DNA of 64,000 bases, from contig JAMWFC010000133.1 of NCBI GenBank assembly GCA_027475525.1, positions 124,001 to 188,000 of the forward strand, read 5' to 3'. This document shows, piece after piece, positions 22,173 to 34,187 of this stretch. Position 1 is the stretch's first letter. The number at the start of each line of letters is the position of its first letter. Source of the DNA: Macrolepiota albuminosa. Taxonomy: Eukaryota; Basidiomycota; Agaricomycetes; Agaricales; Agaricaceae. The translations under genes were made by a program, and so were the position numbers. The notes under the pieces are model-generated. The model was not told the origin of the DNA, ran no database searches, and worked only from the letters and a program-made list of their open reading frames with translations.

Positions 22173-24193
22173 TTACTCGTCCGATGTGTATTCCTCCTCT
22201 TCATTAGATTCATATAATGTGTCTGAATAGAACAAATCCTCATCAAGCAGGTAGTCTGCTGTCAAAAATGCAAAGTTTCATTAGATTCATATAATGTGTC
22301 TGAATAGAACAAATCCTCATCAAGCAGGTAGTCTGCTGTCAAAAATGCAAAGTCGTCCGGTGTATATGGCCCTTGAGGTCTGGGAACAAATCCTCATCAA
22401 GCAGGTAGTCTGCTGTCAAAAATGCAAAGTCGTCCGGTGTATATGGCCCTTGAGGTCTGGGAAGTATGATGTCTTCATAGTTTGCTATCAGGCCTGACGA
22501 TGAAGATGGTGAGGGTGACTCTGACATATCAACAGACACATCATCAGTACGACCAGCTTGATTGAAAGGGCCAATGGGCCTACATCGACCATGTTTTGCT
22601 CTAGCGCAAAATTCTTGTTCTGTTGAAATAAATTAACTATGATTACCAGTGCCAAATTATACTCACGTTGTTGATACAATTTGTTAATTCTTCTCTGATC
22701 CTCACATCGAGTCATACGTGACTCATATTCCTCCCACTCCCGGACATTGTTACCAGTAGGTAGGGTTGGAGAAGGAGATTGTTGGAAGGGGGAAGACAGG
22801 ATTTGAAGAGCCGTTACATCAAAAAGCGGTGGAAGATTTTCTTCGTCATCGGCTGCCATGCCTCCATCCATCTCTTCTGCCGTCACAAGAAATAGTGGCA
22901 GAGCTGGTTGAACCACAACACGAGAGTTTTTCATTGTAGGGCCATACACCAGTCCAGGTTTACTCTGACTGTAGAGGTGGTAGAATGGATGTTGTGCGTT
23001 CGAGGATTTGATATGTGTCAAGGATGGCCATTGGGGAGAGTCAACATCAGAGAGAGTGGTAGGATGGGCCATGGAGAGGCAGTCTTGAGGATCAGGCTGC
23101 TCACCATCAATACTGTTGGTATGGGACTTGATGCCTGTCAATTGGCCCGTCCGAGCAAGATCCACGGACCTGGCAACGGAACTGACAACAGAAGCAGCAA
23201 CGGACTTGCTGCCAGCAAACAGGCAGATCATATCGTTGGCTGTTGGCACATGTTCCGTCCTATCCAGCGACCGCCACTTGTCTAGGTGTAAGAGATATTA
23301 CTGTCTTAGTCATACAAGACACAGAATCTGCCAAATCGGTAGATTTCTCTGTACGTAGTGTAAGTAAAAAAGTATCTACCCAAATAAGAGTAAATACATC
23401 GTAATTTAAAGGTAAATTAATTAGAGAAATAATTACTACTGTAATTATGTCCTCTAATACGACATACTTCCCACACCCCTCAGGGTGCGGTTGTGGAGAA
23501 ATACTGAATTAGGGACCTCGACGAGGTCCCCCTGTTATACTAGGGCTAGAAGCGTCCGCTGGTGGCTCCTGGTAGATCCGCTACCTGCAAACACACAGAG
23601 CAAATCGTCTGGTGCTGGGACGGACACCAATCCATCGAATGGCAATGTCATGGGCGGCCGGCGGTTGCATGCCAAGAAGCTTTCAAGAGAGTGGAAGCCT
23701 TGCTGATGTACGAGAAGACAATGCTCCAGCGTTTCATTGCTTAAGACCTGAACATCCTCTTGGCCAATGTGGTTCCACCAATCACAGCCATACAGATTCC
23801 TGATAAGACCTTGACAGCCATCAACAAACTCCAGGATCTCTGTGGGCAAAGTTTGCTGATTTTGGAGAGGGAAAAATCGGCTCATGCTTTTGATAATGTC
23901 TGGGACATTGCAGACCACATTATTCAGTGATGCAGCCCCCAGATATGACAATACAAAGTTCTATGGCACACAGTCAGATCCTAATATATTTACACATTTT
24001 GAAGTCATCTTACCAACTCCTTGTCTAGATGCTGGATAATCCATGCCTCTTCCGCTTCAAGACTTGGCGCAAGATTGCCAAATATAGAAAGTGCTGCAAT
24101 GAGGCGTGACTCGATGTAGTCAACAACCTCTTGCAAATTTTCTAGTACAGTAGCTTGGGACATGACATTGTGTGGTACAGAGGTAGATGCCAT
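22173..24193 (-). pseudogene. uncharacterised KDZ cargo gene, duplicate copy
   Basis: Identical to 7902-9922, with the solo LTR at 23287-23539 and the 77-bp duplications at 22200 and 22308. See that entry for structure. Confidence 0.55.
23287..23539 (-). repeat. solo LTR with CTAGG target duplication, duplicate copy
   Basis: Identical to 9016-9268. Confidence 0.75.
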
Positions 24194-24341
24194 TGCACTC
24201 TTGCTTGTAGAAGCGGATACTGCTATGTATCAGATTTTTGTGCCTTGTAAACAAAAGTGATTTTCAACAATTCCATTGCACGTGACTGTCACAAATCCGT
24301 TCCAATCATCTGCTGATGGCAGCAAGCTGCATCCATCAGTT

Positions 24342-24491
24342 CAATCCGTCTCTGCATCCGTCACACCAATCCGTCTCTGCATCCGTCATATCAATCCGCC
24401 TCTGCATCTGTTATATCAATCTGTCTCTGCATCCGTCATCTCAATCCGTCTCTGCATCCATCATCTCAATCCGTCTCTGCATCCACCATTT
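24342..24491. repeat. 25-bp minisatellite, duplicate copy
   Basis: Identical to 10071-10220. Confidence 0.75.
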
Positions 24492-27440
24492 TCACAGCAG
24501 ATCTCTTGCAGTTTGGGGGGGAATAAAATCAGGAAGCACCTGCCTAAATTTATCAATTGCCATCGAGGCCAATTCTTGCCACATGGCCACCTTTTTGTGG
24601 GCATATGACTGGAGACCTCTTTTCTTCACTGACATACCACGCTTTGACCAAATATCTGCCTGGTTGAAGAAATACCGAACTGTCCACTCCATTTCACTCG
24701 TGACAAGCTAACATTCCTCTGTCCATCTGTTGTGTTGTGCTCTAGCATGTAGATAATGAACACGATTAACTGAAGAGATATGTTCACAAATGAATGTAAT
24801 AATAACGGAAATGTTAACAAGAGGACTCACATTCAGAAATAGTTGCAGATTCATTTTCTGCATCAGAATTAGAGTGCCATATCCAAGATACCTTGATCCT
24901 TGATGAACCAGGAATGTTGGGATCTTGTATAGCTGTGCTTGCATTCAAATCCGCTTTCTGTAGAACTGGATACTTTCTCTGAATGCTGGGGTCCAATCCC
25001 AGTCGCAGCAGAGCACTGCGGCATCGTGCATAGGCATGAGCCTTTACCAGGATTGAGGCCTGGATTCTTTGAAGAGATGCGTGAGCTCGAGTTTTCACAT
25101 TCTTGCTTGGGGTGACCCAGACAATGTGAGAATATAGGAATGATTTCTCTGCAATGAATTCCCGAAGGGCTTGCAGGAGCCTTTCAATTTGAATCAAGCG
25201 CAGATTGCGCTCTATCATTGTTAATGGTGAGACATTACCCATGATCATAGATGGGAAGGAGATTTCAAAATCTTCTGGAACAACTACATCCGTTGGTTCA
25301 AGGTTATCCACCGGCAGTACCAGCGGATCTGCTGGTTGTCCATCTTCTGCCATTTCATTGTCGTCAAAGGCTCCAGGAGCTTCATCCGGTTCCAGGGGGG
25401 CAGTCCGCCTTCCACCAGCAATGAACCCACTCCTGTCCTGAGAAGCAGCAAGGACATTGAGTCGAACCCTTAATATTTCTCTTTCCGCCTCTACCTTTTG
25501 CCGATCATCATTGCTTGCATGCCGATTCAAATGGCAAACCTGGTCCTGAATTGCAATTCTGAGCTTCCAATTAGTGAAATAGTTTGGGCCATCAGCAATA
25601 CACCTTACTGCTGCTCCTCAATGTCAAGGGCAAGTTGAATCCAGAAGGAATGAATATCCATCGCTGCAACATCCGTTGAGTGGTTTCCACTATCTGCTGC
25701 CATTCAGTCTTCACTTGCACTATTGAAGGTCATTGTACGAGCTTTTAGAATATCCATTGCTTTATGGTTTCCCTCCTCTCTGAGCCTTTCTGCCTTAGCT
25801 ATTCCGGCTTCCCAGCTTGTTAGTAAATCTGTTGATATTCCGACGGATCGCTCAGTGAAATATTGAACGGCTGCATCTCTCATCTCAACAGCAGTCCTGT
25901 ACTTTCGACATAGAAATGGAACCATGTCAAGCAGCTTCTTCCAGTTTGAGTCACACATGTGATCATCAAGGATTTCTGCCCGATGTGCCAAGGTAGCCGT
26001 ACGGGCCATCTGTGAGACTTCATTTAGTGTAGACCAGAGACTTTCAATTATCTCCCCAGCCAAATGACCGGCCCCGGGAATGAAGGACGGGGCAAAGCGG
26101 AAAAAACAATCCTCCTTATGCCCATGGACATGAAGAAGTTCTATTGCAAAGTCCACGAGTAGATTATCTGGCAGGACTTCTCCGGCCTCGGCAAGCCGTT
26201 CAGAAAATTTGACACACCACTGGCATGCTATGTCATATACCAGTAGGAGACGCTGAATCCCATCCATGTTGGTTGTCTTAACTGCCCATGTGATGGAAAA
26301 GTCTGTGTAAACCTGGCCTTCACCACGGGTCAAGTTTGTTACACTATTAGGAGCAAAGCAGCCGTGCCGTGTACATGCCGTTGCAACAATACCAGTAATG
26401 TCGCATGACTTGTTCATCATCAGGGCCTTTTCAATAGCTTTGAATGTGTTTTCACAGGCGGCTCCCTGGACAGCCAGAGGTCCAGCGGACGGCCGACGGA
26501 CAGGATTGAATTGATGAGCGGACGGCGGACAGGTAGAGTTAAAGAATGTCACTCACCGTTGGCTGTTCCTTTGTGCGCTTGAGATAGTGGGTGAGCTCAT
26601 CCCTCCTGGCCATCATACCACCACCTTCTGAATGCCATACATCATGAGCAGGATTAGAATGTCGGACGTGATCCGCCTTGAAGTTGCCGTCCATTCCACC
26701 AGATGGGATCTTCTTCCCAGTTGGATGGAAGATTGACTCCTGGTTGGGGACAAGTTGGACAGAATATTGCAAGTTCACCATGGTCCGGCGCCATGGGATG
26801 CCTCGATTCATCATGGCCAAAGCCTGCCCACTTCAACTTCTTCAGCCACCGCCATGAACGAGAAAGTCGTCGTAGCTCGCGGTAAAGGTTATCCACCTCA
26901 CCAGAAGATGCAATCGGGGAAGTTATTCTTGCAATTTTCTGCCAGTACTGGTAGGCGGATGCTTTGCACTCTAGATTCATCAGACGGAAGTCGTCCAGCA
27001 CAGCCGTTGTAAAATATGTTTGTGTCCAATCAAATGTACTGGGGACCAGCTGCGAGCAGATGGTATCCTCCACCAAGACATCTGTAGAGTATTGTAAGAT
27101 ACTAATATCCCTCAGAGTTCACGATGTAGCCGGTGAAACAACTTTATTACCTGTAGAGTATTGTAAGATACTAATATCTACAGGTTCTCGTAAGTAGAAG
27201 TAATTTGCGTAAGTAACAGCCAACGTACCCCTCAGAGTTCACGACGTAGCCGGTGAAACAACTGAGGAGTACGTCCGTTGATGGCCATATTTATACTGTG
27301 AAATAAGGTTTGAGGATAAAGATTGACAAATAACAAATTGTTGCGCCGTGGTGGCGCAACATAACGAATAAATAAATAATAGGTAATCAAGAAATTGTAA
27401 ATGAAATAATTACCGCGCTGCCTGCAAGCGCTGACTGGAG

Positions 27441-28130
27441 TCATACTCCAACACTCCCCCTGACGTCCTGGCTGCGCTTGTTCCCAAGCCCCATAAGGTT
27501 GATCAGGTATTCGTGGCTTGCTCGAGGAAGAGATTTTGTGAAGAGATTGGCGATGTTCTCGGTCGTGGGTATGGGTATGATTTTGATTTGGCCTTCCTGT
27601 AATCGCTCGCGGATATAGTGGTGCCGTATGTCGATATGCTTGGCAAGGGCAATAGATGAACGGTTATCAGCGCGGATAGTAACTGGGAAAGACTGGGGTA
27701 AGTTGACCTCGGTTAAGAAATTGTACATCCAGAGCGCCTGCTGTGCACTGCGTGTGAGGGCCATATACTCGGCCTTGGTCGTACTAAGCGCTACTGTGGC
27801 CTGGCGCTTTGAGCTCCACAAGACAGCTCCGCCAGCCATCATGAATACGTATCCTCCAGTCGATCGTCGGGTATCCAGGTCTCCCCCAAAGTCTGCGTCA
27901 ACATACCCACTAGGCTTGATATCATTGTTCGGCTGTTTTGAGTATGTAAGCTTGTAATCAAGCGTCCCCTTCACATACCCAAGCACATGAAGCAGAGCTT
28001 TCCAGTGCAAGGGGCCGGGGTTCGTTTGGAAACGAGCTAATACTCCAACTGCAAAGGATAAGTCTGGGCGCGTAGCCACCTGTGCCCACATCAATGATCT
28101 GAGCGCTTCCCTGTATGGTTTGTCAATCAT
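27441..28130 (-). pseudogene. copia-1 RT C-terminus/RNase H, duplicate copy
   Basis: Identical to 13170-13859. Confidence 0.85.
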
Positions 28131-28219
28131 GTATTTCCGGTCTTCTTCAGATCATGGACACATCTCTTCTGTCAGTCGGATGCCGGTGGGTAAGGGAGTG
28201 TGATGTGGGTTACAATCTT

Positions 28220-29380
28220 TCATGCCGAACCTCTCCAGGACACGCATAAGATATGCTTTCTGGGACAATGAGATCGAACCGGTGGGTTACAATCTTTCAT
28301 GCCGAACCTCTCCAGGACACGCATAAGATATGCTTTCTGGGACAATGAGATCGAACCGGTCGTTAAGTTTTGTTCAATTGCCATGCCAAGGATGAACGAT
28401 GGTTCTTTCAAGTCTTTTACCTCGTACATATTTGCCAGTTCTGCCTTTGCGCGTTCTGCTCTGCCCTTGGTCGTAGAAGTGCCAAATACATTATCGTTGA
28501 AGGTATTTGTTATGGTATGTTTGCCATCTATGTTCTTCGCCCTCACGCATGGGTCGGCCCTTGATGTGTGGTATCCTAGATCTTTATACGCCTTGTCCAG
28601 AGTCCAAAACCAATTTCTCCCACCCTGCATGAGTCTATAAAGCGTCTTCAGGAGCATTACCTTCTTCCCCTCCCCTCCTGATAGACCGGGTGGTATATCC
28701 ATATATACCTGGAAGTCTGGGATACTATTGAGATAGGCCGACACAAAATCCACTTGCCAGATCTCCAGACCCAATACGGCGGCGACGGCGATTGTGATCC
28801 TAAGGGACTCCAGTTGAACAACGGCCGCATAAGTCTCATTGTAGTCCTTGCCCAGTACCTGTGAATACCCTTTTGCCACTAATCTTGCCTTCCGTCGAAC
28901 AATCTGCCCCTCGGCGTCGTACTTGTTAGCAAAGACCCAGCGGCATCCAATAGCCTTCTTACCCACTGGGACCTCCGTTTCCGGGACCAGACGCCACACC
29001 TTCCTGTCCTCCATGATGCGCAGCTCCTCCTCAATGGCCGGCTGCCAGAGGTTAGGCCTCCGCATAGCCTCTGCATACGTTGCCGGTATGTGGTTATTGG
29101 TACTCGTGGTATCACGCGCCAGCAATGCCAAGTATGTGTAGGCGTCCTGGGCCAGGAATACTTCTGGGCTCCGACCCTGAAGTTGTATCGAGCGTCTTAG
29201 GGGCGGTAGTGGGCTGTTGTCTGGTGGCGGGCTGGTGATGTCATCATTAGGAGGTAAGTTGTCGAGATCTGATTCAGGGTCAGTGTCTGTCAGATTGGCG
29301 GGATCAGCAATCTGTTGTTGGGGTTCATGAAGGCTCATTGTTCCATTGACTTGTGGTGCTATCGGTTGTCTGGGAGTCAA
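28220..29380 (-). pseudogene. copia-1 reverse transcriptase (FNDN active site), duplicate copy
   Basis: Identical to 13949-15109, including the 77-bp duplication starting at 28205. Confidence 0.85.
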
Positions 29381-29392
29381 GACTCCTGTTCC

Positions 29393-30820
29393 CTAAGGCT
29401 CAGTTACGTCAGGTGCAGCTGATGGCGCCAGCAAGTCATACATGGGGTTGGGATCGGTATGAGTCCTGTGGCCCATGCCTTCGTCAAAAATGATGTCACG
29501 GGAGGTGACTATTGTCCTGGATGCTCGGTCAAACAGGTGGTACCCTCCCATGCCTGCATACCCCACCAGCACACATCTCACTGATCTCGGTTCGAGCTTG
29601 GACTTGACTAACTCCTTCGGCACCTTTGCAAATGCTGTGCATCCAAACGGCCTCAGATACGCCACATTCTGTCTTTTACCCGTCCATTTTGCTTCAGGGA
29701 CGCCATTGTGTCGTACTGACGGTAAGCGGTTCCATGTGTGGATTTGTGTAGCCGCTGCCTCAGCCCAAAGCTCTTTAGCCAAGCCACTGTCTGCCAACAT
29801 ACACCTCACGCCCTCAATGATTGTTCGTATAGCCCTCTCAATGAAACCGTTTTGAGAGTGCGCGTAAGGGACTACCGGTCTCAGCACAATGCCATGTCTC
29901 ACACAATATGCTTCCCAGTGCTCGTTGATCCATTCATGTCCAGCATCCATACAGACCATAAGCAGCTTGTTGCCCGTCTGGCGCTCCGATTCCGCGTGGT
30001 AAGTGGTGAAGGCAGAAAGAGTGGTGAGAGCATCCTTTTGGGTGAGGAAATAGCCTGTGAGTCTAGAGGTGCATCCATCAGCGAGGAGCATCATGTATAC
30101 TGCACCTCCCAGAGATCTAGTTGATGCGGGACCCCACAAGTCGACATACACACAGTCATTTGGCTTATTTTCAATCTCGCGCTCGCCGTCGTATGGTCTC
30201 AAGGTATGTTTCCCATATATGCAATCTTCACAAAATCCTTTGACCTCGAGGTTCCCTTTCACAGATAAGCCATCTACCAGGTCCTTCTTGACTAGGGTTT
30301 GAATCGAGTCCGCTCCAGCATGTCCGAAACGGCGATGCCATCCATCGAGGTCCACTGGTTGATTGATTTGTGTGGCAATCATAGCCTGTGGGGTGTGTGC
30401 GTCCATCAATGAGTCTAAGAGGTACATCCCATTTGCGCCACGCCTGATTAATATTTCTCTACCCTCAGGGTCTTTAAATACAACCCTGCCTTGAGCAAAT
30501 ACAACTGAAAAACCTGCACGATCAAATTTCCCAATAGAAATAAGGTTTGCGGTGAGACTTGGCGTGTGGAGAGCATTGCGGAAGACCAATTCAGTCTTCC
30601 TGCCGTCAATTGTGACCTCCTTTTTGACCATGCCCTGACCAACGATCTGGAATACAGCCTCCTTTGACGCCGCCCTCCCTTCTCTGGGGATCTCAAGTAC
30701 TTTGTACTCTGCAAATGCTTCACGATCTACGAAGCAGTGATCGCTTGCCCCAGAGTCTGCAAATGTCAATACACTTGACATCTGTCCAGGGATGATGGCC
30801 AATGCATACGTGGTGTGCAT
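29393..30820 (-). CDS. copia-1 protease and integrase, duplicate copy
   Basis: Identical to 15122-16549. Confidence 0.85.
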   Translation of the reverse strand: MHTTYALAIIPGQMSSVLTFADSGASDHCFVDREAFAEYKVLEIPREGRAASKEAVFQIVGQGMVKKEVTIDGRKTELVFRNALHTPSLTANLISIGKFDRAGFSVVFAQGRVVFKDPEGREILIRRGANGMYLLDSLMDAHTPQAMIATQINQPVDLDGWHRRFGHAGADSIQTLVKKDLVDGLSVKGNLEVKGFCEDCIYGKHTLRPYDGEREIENKPNDCVYVDLWGPASTRSLGGAVYMMLLADGCTSRLTGYFLTQKDALTTLSAFTTYHAESERQTGNKLLMVCMDAGHEWINEHWEAYCVRHGIVLRPVVPYAHSQNGFIERAIRTIIEGVRCMLADSGLAKELWAEAAATQIHTWNRLPSVRHNGVPEAKWTGKRQNVAYLRPFGCTAFAKVPKELVKSKLEPRSVRCVLVGYAGMGGYHLFDRASRTIVTSRDIIFDEGMGHRTHTDPNPMYDLLAPSAAPDVTEP

Positions 30821-30901
30821 CGTTTGGTCTGATGAGGTGTCTGCGAGGTTTGCCGTTGGAGTGGACTTGATTGAGAGGGATGCTATGGCTTGCTCGCGGT
30901 T

Positions 30902-31598
30902 TCAAAAGTTTGGTGGGAACTGCCCCTCTTTTCCTCCGCCTCGCCAGTAACACTTATCAATTGTGTGTCCAACATGTTTACAATTTGGGTTGGTGCAGAT
31001 AAGTTTTGGTTTTGACGTCGTTGTGGTTTGTAAAGCGGTGATGGACGGAGTAGTCGGTTTCTGCATCTTCAGGCGCTCCCAGTGTATCAACAATCCTGCA
31101 ACTAATTCGGCTGAGGTTTTTGTGGAATACAGACTGGCTACAACAGTGTTCCAAGACTCAGGTAACGACATCAAAATAATGGATCTGAATGTGGCGTCGG
31201 ATATGTTTGCTCCTCTCTCCGTGGCATTCTTCCATTTGATACGTAAGTCCGATAGATGGGCTAAGAGGTCCCCTCCATCTGTGAATCTCGTTCCACGCAA
31301 TGCATTTTCAGCTCCCATAGCAGCTAAGTCTGATATGGTGCCGTAGGCTTCAGTCAATGACTTCCAGGCTTCTGCCGCAGAGCCGTCCATTGCTATGCCG
31401 AGGCCGACCGGGTTTTTACAGTTGTAGATAATGAGCGCAAGCGTCCACGCATCACAAACATCTCATTCATCCAGCGATGGGGTGCATGAGTTCCATGGTG
31501 TCGGCTCATCTGTTTTTTTGATCGCAAGGACCCTCTTCACCTCTTCTTCGTCCTCCTTGTTGCCTTTTGTGTTGGTGGTGCTTGGCTTCTTTATTACC
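30902..31598 (-). pseudogene. copia-1 Gag, duplicate copy
   Basis: Identical to 16631-17327. Confidence 0.75.
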
Positions 31599-32323
31599 TG
31601 TAGAGTATTGTAAGATACTAATATCTACAGGTTCTTGTAAGTAGAAGTAATTTGCGTAAGTAACGGCCGACGTACCCCTCAGAGTTCACGACATAGCCAG
31701 TGAAACAACTGAGGAGTACGTCCGTTGATGGCCATATTTATACTGTGAAATAAGGTTTGAGGATAAAGATTGACAAATAACAAATTGTTGCGCCGTGGTG
31801 GCGCAACATAACAAATAAATAAATAATAGGTAATCAAGAAATTGTAAATGAAATAATTACCGCGCTGCCTGCAAGTGCTGACTGGAGTCATACTCCAACA
31901 ACATCCATCCCAGAACACTCACATGAAATGACAGTGATGTAGTGTACTCCAGTTGTGTGAACAATCCATTGTATTGGATTCCCAAAGCAATCATATCTGT
32001 CCATACGGAACCCGTTCGTGGCTGGCCGATCTTCTGGAATATCTTCTATTGGCACATTATTCTCTGGGTCCTGTTGCTCTTCCTCTTCCATGATTTGATC
32101 AAGGCTGGCATCCTGAAGTCTGCTCAGGAAATCTGAAGTCATGGATGGATGCGCTGCCAGATGTCCCGGATTGCTATCCGCTGATGGAAGTTCAACATCC
32201 AGTTGATATTCGAGTCGTAGAAACTCTTGCTCCTGAATGTCCTTTTTCCGCTTGTGGTCCTCAAGAGCCCTGACCCTGACCTTCCCTTGATGACAGTTTG
32301 CATGCAATGAATTGTGTTGGATA

Positions 32324-32477
32324 TAGAAATACCCTCCAGTATCCAACATATTCATTGGTTGGAAATACCTACCATTCCATACTTCAGGTCAGTGAAACTA
32401 TAGAAATACCCTCCAGTATCCAACATATTCATTGGTTGGAAATACCTACCATTCCATACTTCAGGTCAGTGAAACGG
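32324..32477. repeat. exact 77-bp tandem duplication inside the KDZ transposase
   Basis: 32324-32400 equals 32401-32477. It repeats the NPFH...EVWNGRYF coding stretch and shifts frame. Confidence 0.9.
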
Positions 32478-33249
32478 GTTGGAGTCGTGTGTGCAGCGGA
32501 AACATCTGCGACAGAATATTCTTGACCCAACGCAATCACGGCATCGCCATCATGTGAGGTAATGGTCAGGACAAGCAAGGCAATCAGTAACGTCATCCAT
32601 TGATTCACAACCAAGCAATCCATTGAGCAACTGTGGAACATGGTTGATGAAGTCGTTAAGATAATCTGCCTGTGTCTATGTATGAACTTGAATAATTCGC
32701 TCTCAATAATAGCATACATTCAAATCACCTTTACATGCCTTATGGATATGGGCATTGTATCATCTACATCATCTACTGTTGGATTATTGTCCAAGTGTGC
32801 AAAGTTATCATCATCTGCAAATGCCGCAGGTGGTGCACCAGTTACAATGGGAGCAGGACCCAGTGGTAGCCGTTGTGTTATGAGGACTGGCAACCCTCGT
32901 GTGTTCTGAGTGAGTCGTGTCCTTTCCTCAGCAAACGGGATGAGGTCCCTTTGTCTGATGACTGTTGTTTTTGGTCGCTTGCGTTTCTTTAGAGAGTTCA
33001 GGTTCATGATCAAAATATCTATGGCCAGGACCTAGCCATTGTACGGGATATCTAATGAGACTGCTCATCGATATCGGCAATATGCCCCAATTTGGATGGG
33101 CCGGATACCAGCAGACAGCAGACCCTATCCATTGAAGACAAACAGAATCCGTTTGTCATCAACAGACACTGAACGGAAAATCTATATTTTATCATGTGAT
33201 CCTTTGGTTGAGAACTGTGTGGTTGCAGAAAATTATATTGTCTACAAAC

Positions 33250-34087
33250 ATGTCTGCCCTCCTGCAACTGCCTGAACCAATATTTTCACCAAAGAAAAGA
33301 CGAGTGGAACCGATATTTACAGCGGAAGAAAGATCTATCTTTGAACCATACAAGGAACTCTACTGCTCCTCAACTACTCCTCAAGCTCGGACTGCTATCT
33401 TGAAGGATAAAATCCTAACGGATATTTTCAACTACTGGGCCACTAAGGGGACAGAGCCAAAGACAGGGGAAGAGTGGGCAGAGAGAATCAAAGTAGGTAC
33501 AGCAACTCATTGCAAAGAACTAGACATCATTTGCTTGAATAGAAGGTTGTCCAGTATATCAAGAATTGCTGGCGCCCTTATTACCAGCATAAAGATCCAA
33601 AGGTGCTCCTGAAAACTTCACTGTGAGATGTTGTCCGGCAGACAATGGCAAAGGAGATAAACAAGGAGATCCAGAACTTGTTGAGGGGTAAGGATCACAA
33701 CGCCTCAGGATTGGATGCATTTGCACAATATAATGTGGCTGTCAAAAATGTTATGCATCAACTCACACCGCAGGAGGAAAGTTGTTTACGGAAGATGGCG
33801 GCAGAATGGAGCAAAAAAGGAAATCTGCCAGAAATTCAGCACAAGTTGGTACTCCTTCCGTCCCCCATCTGTCCTCTATTCGTTGTACATCCATCCACTT
33901 GATTCCGCTTTCTAATTGTTGTACATCTGTCCGCTTGATTCCGCTTTCTAATCGTTGTACATCCATCCGCTTGATTCCGCTTTCTAATCATTGTCTCTCC
34001 AGGAAGGCCTGAAAGCACGGTTTGAAGCGTGTGGACGATGCAGATGTGCTTCGATTTAGAGAGATGGGCATGTTGAGTTGGACTGTT
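33250..34087 (+). pseudogene. divergent cargo gene upstream of KDZ transposase, partial
   Basis: Transcribed away from the KDZ gene with a start 236 bp from its ATG. It begins MSALLQLPEPIF with a basic KKRR patch and runs to a GTAGGT donor at about 33493. It resumes after a TAG acceptor near 33543 (VVQYIKNCWRPYYQHKDP), meets one TGA where arginine would fit (near 33627), then continues MAKEINKEIQNLLRG to MAAEWSKKGNLPEI. A second intron holds a 36-bp minisatellite. The next exon (VDDADVLRFREMGML) enters the gap. It resembles uncharacterised proteins I associate with basidiomycete transposons, which is recall and not proof. Function unknown. Confidence 0.55.
33882..33989. repeat. 36-bp minisatellite, three units, in a predicted intron
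   Basis: Units start at 33882, 33918 and 33954 (core GTTGTACATC, then TCCGCTTGATTCCGC). They carry the TCCG tetramer seen elsewhere in the element. Confidence 0.8.
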
Positions 34088-34187
34088 NNNNNNNNNNNNN
34101 NNNNNNNNNNNNNNNNNNNNNNNNNNNNNNNNNNNNNNNNNNNNNNNNNNNNNNNNNNNNNNNNNNNNNNNNNNNNNNNNNNNNNNN
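34088..34187. other. assembly gap, 100 N
   Basis: Exactly 100 N. Unlike the other two gaps the flanks share no sequence, so real sequence is probably missing here, including the 3' ends of two genes converging on the gap. Confidence 0.98.

Larger units (their letters stand above)
27083..31900 (-). mobile_element. copia-1, duplicate copy
   Basis: Identical to 12812-17629. LTRs at 27152-27453 and 31599-31900; target repeat ACATC at 27078-27082 and 31901-31905. This copy has the KDZ gene complete on both sides. Confidence 0.9.
17866..32036. repeat. 14,171-bp exact duplicate of 3595-17765 (unmerged contig overlap)
   Basis: Every feature in 3595-17765 reappears 14,271 bp later with the same translations, the same 77-bp duplications and the same mutations. 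The copy begins at the first base after the gap and its partner ends at the last base before it. A real tandem duplication would not be expected to end exactly at a gap on both sides, so this is treated as one locus assembled twice. Confidence 0.93.
24492..33013 (-). pseudogene. KDZ (Kyakuja-Dileera-Zisupton) transposase with CxC cysteine cluster, interrupted by copia-1
   Basis: The only place where the gene is present from start to stop. Exon 1 (33013-32735) has a basic start, KKRKRP, and an acidic end. After a short intron the cysteine cluster follows (CLACPDHY, WRCRDC, CRRCF, NPFH, then EVWNGRYF), as in fungal KDZ proteins. Then come HTTGVHYITV, the copia insertion, and VLDDFRLMNLECKASAY, KWAGFGH, CPTCPQPG and ACTRHGCF. 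The presumed catalytic region follows (YDIACQW, HVHGHK, GAGHLAGEIIESLW), then MEWTVRYF near the end. The family makes DNA cut-and-paste transposases acting in the nucleus. In-frame TGA codons replace arginine before WRC and within NPFH-PE. A one-base loss and a 77-bp duplication (32324-32477) add frame breaks. Confidence 0.9.

Noticed and set aside
3595..32036. A recent segmental duplication or a tandem transposon array
   Set aside because: The duplicated block is bounded precisely by the N gap on both sides and looks identical including other assembly scars, which fits contig overlap better.
7902..33013. TET/JBP dioxygenase, known to accompany some fungal KDZ elements
   Set aside because: I looked for the double-stranded beta-helix HxD...H pattern in the cargo genes and saw none.
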